Assembly: GCA_021827245.1 (NCBI GenBank)
Contig: JAKAWN010000469.1
Span: 1-5,203 of the forward strand
DNA length: 5,203 nucleotides
Direction: 5' to 3'
Source of the DNA: Acidobacteriota bacterium
Lineage (GTDB): Bacteria; Acidobacteriota; Terriglobia; UBA7540
A program made the translations under genes and the position numbers. Shown piece by piece: positions 1 to 5,203 of the stretch (within the stretch, counting starts at the first letter, position 1; the number at the start of each line of letters is the position of its first letter). The notes under the pieces are model-generated. The model had not been told where the DNA came from. It worked only from the letters and a program-made list of their open reading frames with translations, and did no database searches.

Positions 1-708
1 ATGTATCGAATTTGCGTCGCGCTTGAGTGTCAGGCTTACGCGCCCACTGAATCCCACGCCGACATACCAGCCATCTTCGGCCCTGCCGTTGCGCTGCAGC
101 ATGAACCACGGGACAATCTCGCGAGGCTGACCGTTTCCGGCATAAGTGCTTGAGGTCCCTTCCCATTGGTAACCGACCGGCATGGTCGCCTGATGCGTGC
201 CAATTGCCGTTGGCGTACCGGCGCCTTTATCGACATACACGTGCTCGAGGGAAGCAGTTGCCTCAGTTGGACAGTTGAAGCGAAAGCTGGCCTGCAATGG
301 AATCCATATCTCGCGCGAGGTCAAATTTTCAATACGAATCCGGTGCTCGATGGGGCCGATCGCAGCCGGTGCCCTCCACTCCCAGGTCAGTCTCATGCGG
401 GGCGACGCCGACTCGTAAACAAATGAGACATGCTTTGCATCCACGCGCCCTGCGCTGGCGTCTAGCTTCCAATGCAGAGGCACTGTGCTCCCGTCCACCT
501 TTGCCGAGCCGATCAGTTCCTCGCTGGCTTGGTTCTTCCATGCGGCCTCGCCAGGTGCCTGGAGACTTATCAATTGCGGAGACTCCTCACCCGCCTTAAA
601 ACGGAGGATTGTCTGCTCAGTTTTCAAAATCGCGGTGTTTTGCGCCGATGCATTGGCAGTCCATGTAAGCGCAGCGAACAGGGTGCAAGCAATCAAAGAA
701 CGATACAC
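1..708 (-). CDS. Exported protein, N-terminal part; possible alpha-galactosidase-like glycoside hydrolase (3' end outside window)
   Basis: The frame stays open from a GTG at 708-706 to base 1, giving 236 codons with no stop; the rest lies beyond the left edge. The start is well fixed: an AGGAGG lies 5 bases upstream, and an in-frame TAG (720-718) overlaps it, so the frame cannot extend further. Residues 1-22 look like a Sec signal peptide, with Arg3, a hydrophobic run at about 5-18 and an A-S-A site after residue 22. The mature part is rich in predicted beta strands and has no membrane segment. Pieces such as RLTWEWRA (about 129-136), GPIEHRIRIENL (about 142-153), VPWFML (about 199-204) and DGWYVGVGFSGR (about 212-223) recall the N-terminal beta-sandwich of GH36/melibiase-like enzymes. 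The catalytic domain would lie outside the window, so the enzyme class is a guess from style. That it is a real exported protein is much surer. It sits 56 bases downstream of the receptor gene on the same strand. Confidence 0.82.
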   Translation of the reverse strand, partial: MYRSLIACTLFAALTWTANASAQNTAILKTEQTILRFKAGEESPQLISLQAPGEAAWKNQASEELIGSAKVDGSTVPLHWKLDASAGRVDAKHVSFVYESASPRMRLTWEWRAPAAIGPIEHRIRIENLTSREIWIPLQASFRFNCPTEATASLEHVYVDKGAGTPTAIGTHQATMPVGYQWEGTSSTYAGNGQPREIVPWFMLQRNGRAEDGWYVGVGFSGRVSLTLKRDANSIH

Positions 709-713
709 ACGAA

Positions 714-719
714 CCTCCT
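714..719 (-). promoter_or_regulatory. Ribosome binding site that fixes the GTG start
   Basis: On the minus strand AGGAGG occupies 719-714, a perfect Shine-Dalgarno with 5 bases before the GTG at 708. A second GTG at 710 is in another frame and hits TGA after five codons, so it is not the start. The in-frame TAG at 720-718 overlaps this site. Confidence 0.85.
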
Positions 720-720
720 A

Positions 721-750
721 AAGAAGAAAAGGGCCGCCCTTGAGCAGCCC
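721..750 (-). terminator. Intrinsic-terminator-like hairpin after the receptor gene
   Basis: On the minus strand, bases 750-744 (GGGCTGC) pair with 737-731 (GCGGCCC). This is a 7-base-pair GC-rich stem with one G-U wobble. A further U-G pair (743/738) could close a CAAG tetraloop. The run TTTTCTTCTT (730-721) follows directly. An alternative outer pairing, GGGCCG (755-750) with CGGCCC (736-731), uses the same 3' arm. The receptor stop codon ends 15 bases before the stem, so this would end the receptor message. The T run is broken by two C residues, so termination may be partial. The next gene's Shine-Dalgarno begins 2 bases after the run. Confidence 0.72.
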
Positions 751-764
751 GGCCCCGATCGTTC

Positions 765-3700
765 CTAGAAAAAAAACCGTAAACCTAGCTGCATAATGCG
801 ACTGCCGCTCTTGCCATTCACGCCGCCAAAAGTTGGTGAATCGGGATCGTTGTTGATGGTGCCGTATATAGGATGGTTGAACACGTTTGTCGCTTCAATG
901 CGGGTTTCGAGATAGCGGCTTGTATTGCTGCCGAGGGGGTAGGTCTTCAGCAAGGTCGCATCCGTTCTGAAGTCGCCCGGATTGCGAACATTCGGATAGA
1001 CGAAAGGCATGTTTCCCAAGCTGTAATCCGGAGTGCGGACGAATGCCTGTCGCTGAAAGATCCCAGTGGCGCTCGGGTAAATAAACGCGCCATTCACGTA
1101 GACTTGCTGCGAGTAATTCTTATTGTTTTTGAGGTAGTTGCTGTCGGCCAGCGACCAGCGTATCGCTGCGCCCGGTGCAGTCACGCCACCATCTACCGTG
1201 GGCGCCAGCACAGGCGTCCCTTTCGGGTCCCAGATCGTGACGCCGGCAAATCCCCAGCCGCCGACCACTGCATCCAGCAGGTGGCCGCTAAATCCGCTTG
1301 GCGTCCCGAGAAACTGCCGTCCTCGACCGAATGGAAGATCGTAGGAGTAGGTCAGCTTCACGGTCTGTGGCTTCTCGTAGAGGGCGAGTCCATAGCCCTC
1401 CATCAGATTATGGGGATTCTGGAGTATTCCGATGTTGGACGTGCCATTGTGCTGGATGTCCTTTCCCCCGGTGTCCGTGAGAGTTTTTCGGATGGCGTAG
1501 GAGCCGAGGAATGTCAGGCCATGATTCGTCGTCGTTTGTATTTGAAAATCTGCGTAGTTCGAGAACGATTTACCCCATGATGCCTGGCCAGGGCTCACTT
1601 GCGTGTACTGAGGCGAGAGCCCGAGTAGTTGATAGAGCTGTACCGTCGGCTGACTGGCGAAAGTCTGCGACTGGCCATAGAACGGATTCGGCACATCATC
1701 CAGCATCTTGGAGCCGAGATGGTAATCGCTGAGCGGGACGTTGTTGAGACTCCATCCTGACACCGGCATCAGCAAGTGGATGCCGCGATCGCCTTCATAT
1801 TCCGCAGTGATCACCCAGTTGCGTCCTATCTGGCGCTGTACACTTGTCCCCCACATATAGTCTTCAGGGCTGTCGTAGTGCGGGAGCAGGGAAGAGCCGC
1901 CCTGATCCGGGTTTGCGGAAGCGCCAAACGTCTGGTACCCATAGGCGGCATTTGTCGTCACTGGAGGATTGAATCCAAGGTTTGCCCCGGAAGGCTGTAG
2001 AGGAAAGGTGCCAAGCCCATGTTGATGGCCGAACTCGCTGATCCAGTGTTTGCCATCGAGCGTGGGAATCTGGTTGAAGGTATTCGAGTTGTAGTAGAAG
2101 CTGAAATAGTCCGTCGAAAGCCCACTGAGGCCCTCATAGACGATTCCGCCGTTTGCGTGCAACATAGTTTTGTCATTGAGTTGGTAGGAGATGCCGATGC
2201 GCGGCTCGAAGTTGAGCCAGTCCGTGGTATAGAGATTTTTCTGTGGATACTCTTTTGTATCTAGAAGCACGGTGCGCCCGGTAGCGCCTTGAATGAGCCA
2301 TTGTGGCGTAGGCAGTCCAGCAAGGCCTGGCTCGGCTGAGGTGACCTGTGACCAGTTCCAACTGCTATTGGCCTGGATTACGTTTTTCGCGTTGATGTCA
2401 TACATCAGGCTGCCTTGCGGTTTGCGCCCCTGGCGGGCGCCATCATGGTCCCAACGCAAGCCCATCTGGACAGTGAGCTTGCTGTTGACCTTCCAATCGT
2501 CCATTGCATACGCCGCCTGGTTCCACCCGAAGGGAGTGATGTTCCAGTTGCCCCATTGGAAAAAGTTCGACGAGCCCATCATCAGTTCCGCGAGTGGACT
2601 ACCCGTAAGGCCATCGATATTGTTCCAGAACTCGTTGGAGCCGCCTCCAGGGTTCACCCATGCCACACCGGTATGGTCTCCGCCTTTCTCTTCGAAGCGG
2701 TCGAAATACTGCTCGTATCCCACCCTAAACGTGTGCCGCTTGACCGTCTTGGTGAATGATAGGCTCCCGTTGCTGGTCTGAGTGATGAATGAATCGAACT
2801 CCGACCCACCTACCGGCGTATAGCCAGGGATCGTAAGGGCGGGAGGAATGTCGCTGGTCGTTCGCTCGTTGTTACTCACGATCAGTGGATCGAAGCCCCA
2901 CTGGGTTGTATTGATCGATGGATCTGGCGCCGAGCCGAGGCCCGAGACGCCTGTGCTGACCAGCTTTGTGGTACCGAACCCCAGATGCAGGTTCATTATC
3001 GCGGTAGGCGAAATAACCCAGTTATAGAGGAGGCTTCCCAGCCAGTCGTTATCAGTCGTGGTGGACTGGCCGGAGTGGAAGAAGGGGGCCGGAATGAAAT
3101 CCGTCATTCGTGAGCGGCTCAGTGTGAGGTTGACGCTGTTGTTGTTCGAGATGTTCTCATCCACCCTGAGAAAGAAGCGATCTGTAGGCCGCTGTGTGTT
3201 GATGATCGAGTAATAGTTATCGAGATGGTCGCTGTTCACAGCGGGCGCATGGTTCGGAAGTGGCCAAAGCGCCAGATACCTTTTGAAAAGCGCGCTCTGG
3301 TGTGATAGCCCGGCACTAGCAGTCTCAGGGATTTTGTTTCCCGGAAACTGCGGCCGCACCCAGTTATTCTGGCTGTCGTAGTATCCGTTAAACGGATCGT
3401 AAATATTAGCGTATACAGGCTGCTGATTCTGGTAATTGATGACTGTCTGTGAAAAGTCTCCTTGATGGTTCTGAAGCGTCGGCACCGAGCTTTCCACATT
3501 CTGAGATTGCCAAAACCGTTCACCTTCCCAGGCGAAAAAGAAGAGGGTGCGCTTTTTGCCGGAGTACAGATGGGGAACGGACAGTGGGCCCCCGATGGAC
3601 GCCCCATAGTTGTCCTGATTGAAGGGCTGCAGCGGTATCCCCAGCGCATTGCTCAACCAGTCGTTACTGTTCAGCGTCTGATTGCGGAAGTACTCGAACA

Positions 3701-4523
3701 CGCGTCCATGATATTCATTTGTGCCGCTCTTCGTCTGCATCGAGATGATACCGCCAGAATACCGTCCGTAATTGGCTGTAAGAGCACCGCTATCGACGCG
3801 AAACTCTCCGATGCTGTCCGGCGTGGGTATGGCGCGATTGATGGTATTAAACTCAGCCTCTTGTACTAAATTGCCATCCACGAAGATGCTGGATCCGTTC
3901 ACTTGCCCGCCGGCAAGAGAGTAGCTGTTTCCGTGATTGGCTATGAGGTACGCCGCGTTACCCAGGCTCGCAATGTTGTCAGTGAGCGGTCCGCTTCCCT
4001 GCACGGACGGAATGGTGGCCGTAAGGTCAAGCGGATTTCGATGAAGCTGCGGGAGTGCAGTGATTATCTTGTTGCCGAGCACCGTCGAATCGTATGCCTG
4101 ATCTGAAGAGATCAGCGGAGCAGCGCTTGTAACTGTGACTGTCTGCTCGACAGATCCGAGAGTAAGAGCGAAATTCTGTATCACGGAATCTCCCGTGCTC
4201 ACCGTTAATCCCGAGCGCACGATATTGCCGAAACCCTGCTTGCTAGCTGTGATTTGGTAGGGACCGGGAACCAATTGCTGGAGGAGGTAAATTCCCGACG
4301 TATTCGTCTTGTTCGTATATAAAACGCCAGTCGCAGTGTTCGTTGCGCTGATTTCTGCGTTGGCAACTGCTGCCCCGTTGGGGTCCGTTACCAGCCCGCT
4401 TATTTGCGCGTTGGAGAACTGGGCATGTAGGTCTCCAGGGACGGAAAACACAATGCTTAGCAGTAAAAGGCCCCAAACAATCCATTTACCGAAAGCCACA
4501 TTTGAATTCTTCCTGGTCTCCAT
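765..4523 (-). CDS. Oar-like TonB-dependent outer-membrane receptor with carboxypeptidase-regulatory-like N-terminal domain
   Basis: A complete gene of 1252 residues, ATG to TAG, usual for the acidobacterial Oar-like receptor family (about 1000-1300 residues). It would sit in the outer membrane and take up a ligand using energy from TonB-ExbB-ExbD. Residues 1-34 form a signal peptide (Arg4, Lys5, Lys13; hydrophobic core about 14-28; likely cleavage LHA|Q). Residues 37-123 are a carboxypeptidase-regulatory-like (CarboxypepD_reg) beta-sandwich, with the typical ISGLVTDPNGA opening and a GPYQITASKQGF segment. EQTVTVTSA (126-134) is in the right place for a TonB box. The plug runs to about 265 and includes FVDGN (214-218) and the NYGRYSGG segment (251-258). 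The barrel fills the rest, with family landmarks DDWKV (about 670), NFEPRIGISY (about 775), SYDLPFGRGR (about 1064) and ATNVFNHP (1211-1218). It ends in FFF, as expected for outer-membrane barrel assembly. I see no cysteine in the whole protein. The start has an AAGGAG 5 bases upstream. The ligand cannot be told; a glycan or peptide is plausible. Confidence 0.95.
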   Translation of the reverse strand: METRKNSNVAFGKWIVWGLLLLSIVFSVPGDLHAQFSNAQISGLVTDPNGAAVANAEISATNTATGVLYTNKTNTSGIYLLQQLVPGPYQITASKQGFGNIVRSGLTVSTGDSVIQNFALTLGSVEQTVTVTSAAPLISSDQAYDSTVLGNKIITALPQLHRNPLDLTATIPSVQGSGPLTDNIASLGNAAYLIANHGNSYSLAGGQVNGSSIFVDGNLVQEAEFNTINRAIPTPDSIGEFRVDSGALTANYGRYSGGIISMQTKSGTNEYHGRVFEYFRNQTLNSNDWLSNALGIPLQPFNQDNYGASIGGPLSVPHLYSGKKRTLFFFAWEGERFWQSQNVESSVPTLQNHQGDFSQTVINYQNQQPVYANIYDPFNGYYDSQNNWVRPQFPGNKIPETASAGLSHQSALFKRYLALWPLPNHAPAVNSDHLDNYYSIINTQRPTDRFFLRVDENISNNNSVNLTLSRSRMTDFIPAPFFHSGQSTTTDNDWLGSLLYNWVISPTAIMNLHLGFGTTKLVSTGVSGLGSAPDPSINTTQWGFDPLIVSNNERTTSDIPPALTIPGYTPVGGSEFDSFITQTSNGSLSFTKTVKRHTFRVGYEQYFDRFEEKGGDHTGVAWVNPGGGSNEFWNNIDGLTGSPLAELMMGSSNFFQWGNWNITPFGWNQAAYAMDDWKVNSKLTVQMGLRWDHDGARQGRKPQGSLMYDINAKNVIQANSSWNWSQVTSAEPGLAGLPTPQWLIQGATGRTVLLDTKEYPQKNLYTTDWLNFEPRIGISYQLNDKTMLHANGGIVYEGLSGLSTDYFSFYYNSNTFNQIPTLDGKHWISEFGHQHGLGTFPLQPSGANLGFNPPVTTNAAYGYQTFGASANPDQGGSSLLPHYDSPEDYMWGTSVQRQIGRNWVITAEYEGDRGIHLLMPVSGWSLNNVPLSDYHLGSKMLDDVPNPFYGQSQTFASQPTVQLYQLLGLSPQYTQVSPGQASWGKSFSNYADFQIQTTTNHGLTFLGSYAIRKTLTDTGGKDIQHNGTSNIGILQNPHNLMEGYGLALYEKPQTVKLTYSYDLPFGRGRQFLGTPSGFSGHLLDAVVGGWGFAGVTIWDPKGTPVLAPTVDGGVTAPGAAIRWSLADSNYLKNNKNYSQQVYVNGAFIYPSATGIFQRQAFVRTPDYSLGNMPFVYPNVRNPGDFRTDATLLKTYPLGSNTSRYLETRIEATNVFNHPIYGTINNDPDSPTFGGVNGKSGSRIMQLGLRFFF

Positions 4524-4645
4524 AAACTCTCCTTATGAGGATGGTCCCCAGTTTTGAACGCAAGCCGTGTGTTTGGCCATCCACTGCGGACTATAAGGGT
4601 CGATGGAGACAATAAGCTATGTGGAATCAGGATTATTCTTGTGTT
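4524..4645 (-). other. Intergenic leader between the ASPIC/UnbV gene and the receptor gene
   Basis: These 122 bases separate the TAA of the upstream gene from the receptor ATG. They are long enough to hold a promoter. A TATAGT at 4595-4590 on the minus strand resembles a -10 box, but no matching -35 lies 16-18 bases upstream; the nearest, TTGTCT at 4612-4607, is only 11 bases away. I see no sigma-54 -24/-12 pair with correct spacing and no strong terminator hairpin after the upstream stop. Whether the receptor has its own promoter or is read from the upstream gene is therefore open. Confidence 0.4.
4529..4534 (-). promoter_or_regulatory. Ribosome binding site of the receptor gene
   Basis: On the minus strand AAGGAG at 4534-4529 precedes the ATG at 4523 by 5 bases. 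The same spacing is seen at the next gene downstream. It supports the ATG as the start, and the encoded signal peptide begins directly there. Confidence 0.85.
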
Positions 4646-5203
4646 TTACCAATGGTCCACGGATGCAGCATGTCCATCCGGCGCGGGGGACTGCGCTGGC
4701 TCAATGATCTCCAGATGCTGGTCTGCCTGCACCTCCGGCAGGTGCTGGACTATCCCCGAAGGCCAATGGATTTCCAATGAGGCACTCCGGTCCGTATCGA
4801 GGCCGAAGTGTACCCGCAGGTCACTGCTGGAAGCATACCCAACACTATTGGCAACGCTCCTTACCTGCGTTCGGCTGCCGTTCCTGCAGATCACTTTCGC
4901 TCCCAATGCTGAGCGGTTGCTCTGCTTTCCGGAGAGCTTCATTTGCAGCCAGTGGCGCTGCGGCGAGCGATTCATCCACAACTCAAGGGGGCCATTCAGA
5001 GACGACACTACCACATCCATGCGGCCGTCATTGTCAAAGTCCGCGAAGGCCGCGCCGCGGTGCAGACGGGCGACCGCAAAATCCGGGCCGGCTCCCGAGG
5101 ACACGTCAGTAAATAGGCCTTGCTGATTGTGGAAGATGCGGTCCGGCTGAAGCTCATCAGTATCCAGGCCGCCGCAGGCCACAAACATGTCCAACCACCC
5201 ATC
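4646..5203 (-). CDS. CRTAC1-type protein, C-terminal part: FG-GAP/VCBS repeats plus ASPIC/UnbV domain (5' end outside window)
   Basis: The frame is open from the right edge to a TAA at 4648-4646, giving the last 185 residues; the true start lies outside the window. The visible part begins in the middle of an FG-GAP/VCBS calcium-loop motif (DGWLDMFVACGG, residues 1-12). A second full motif follows at 55-63 (D-x-D-x-D-G-x-x-D), the pattern of integrin-like beta-propeller blades. Residues about 97-167 match the ASPIC/UnbV domain: a GAKV strand (101-104), VGYASSSDLRVHFGL (121-135) and HWPSGIVQHL (146-155), ending in a LEIIE strand. A short Pro/Ala-rich tail closes the protein. Such proteins are usually exported and thought to bind ligands or surfaces. 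ASPIC means acidic repeats in cartilage and the UnbV name comes from an algicide-associated protein, but no enzymatic role is established. In Acidobacteriota they often carry TPR repeats further upstream and sit beside TonB-dependent receptors, as here. The 122-base gap and shared strand allow, but do not prove, co-transcription with the receptor. Confidence 0.92.
   Translation of the reverse strand, partial: DGWLDMFVACGGLDTDELQPDRIFHNQQGLFTDVSSGAGPDFAVARLHRGAAFADFDNDGRMDVVVSSLNGPLELWMNRSPQRHWLQMKLSGKQSNRSALGAKVICRNGSRTQVRSVANSVGYASSSDLRVHFGLDTDRSASLEIHWPSGIVQHLPEVQADQHLEIIEPAQSPAPDGHAASVDHW

Noticed and set aside
166..768. Several overlapping plus-strand frames of 73-100 codons near the left edge.
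   Set aside because: They run antisense to the exported-protein gene, which has a signal peptide and a perfect ribosome binding site. None has a plausible start signal.
873..1580. A 235-codon open frame on the plus strand, the longest antisense frame in the window.
   Set aside because: It lies wholly inside the receptor's barrel-coding region, which has a clear family match. Its translation shows no domain, signal peptide or convincing ribosome binding site. It is best read as a codon-bias shadow.
2293..2781. Overlapping plus-strand open frames of 162 and 114 codons, and a similar one at 3462-3869.
   Set aside because: All are antisense to the receptor gene and overlap each other in different frames. 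Their products are low in recognisable structure and rich in residues expected from reading the complement.
4565..4590. A TGGC...TTGC pair in the receptor leader that could suggest a sigma-54 promoter.
   Set aside because: The spacing between the GG and GC elements is about 15 bases, not the required 10.
4624..4645. A GAAT/ATTC pairing just after the stop of the ASPIC/UnbV gene, considered as a terminator.
   Set aside because: The stem is only 4 AT-rich base pairs with a 7-base loop and no T run, too weak to call.
4554..5126. A 190-codon plus-strand open frame opposite the ASPIC/UnbV gene.
   Set aside because: The minus strand carries clear FG-GAP and ASPIC/UnbV motifs over the same bases. 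The plus-strand product is rich in Cys, Arg and Ser and has no family resemblance.

Overview
The window reads as a piece of chromosome from a soil-type Acidobacteriota (Terriglobia-like) bacterium. The main evidence is a 1252-residue Oar-like TonB-dependent receptor with an N-terminal carboxypeptidase-regulatory-like domain. This family is greatly expanded in that phylum, and here it sits beside an ASPIC/UnbV (CRTAC1-type) protein, a common acidobacterial neighbour. The taxonomic call is an inference from protein style and gene company; there is no marker gene.

All supported genes lie on the minus strand, so the window is best read from high to low coordinates. At the right edge (5203-4646) is the C-terminal end of a CRTAC1-type protein with FG-GAP/VCBS calcium-loop motifs and a closing ASPIC/UnbV domain. 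A 122-base gap follows, ending in a strong Shine-Dalgarno. The complete receptor gene fills 4523-765. After its TAG stop comes a compact 56-base junction holding a hairpin plus T-rich run that looks like an intrinsic terminator. It is followed at once by an AGGAGG and a GTG start, which opens a third gene (708 to beyond base 1). That gene encodes an exported protein with beta-rich sequence resembling the N-terminal domain of alpha-galactosidase-like glycoside hydrolases. Both edge genes are incomplete.

Together the genes suggest an envelope uptake and processing locus. The receptor would import a ligand across the outer membrane, the exported protein may act on a glycan, and the FG-GAP/ASPIC protein is probably an extracytoplasmic adhesion or binding protein. 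No substrate can be read from the sequence, and no SusD-like partner lies in the window. The most notable non-coding feature is the terminator-like hairpin packed between the receptor and the downstream gene. It leaves no room for a normal promoter within the gap, which suggests controlled read-through or a promoter inside the receptor gene.

I saw no RNA genes, mobile elements, CRISPR arrays or long repeats. Open frames on the plus strand are antisense shadows of these three genes.
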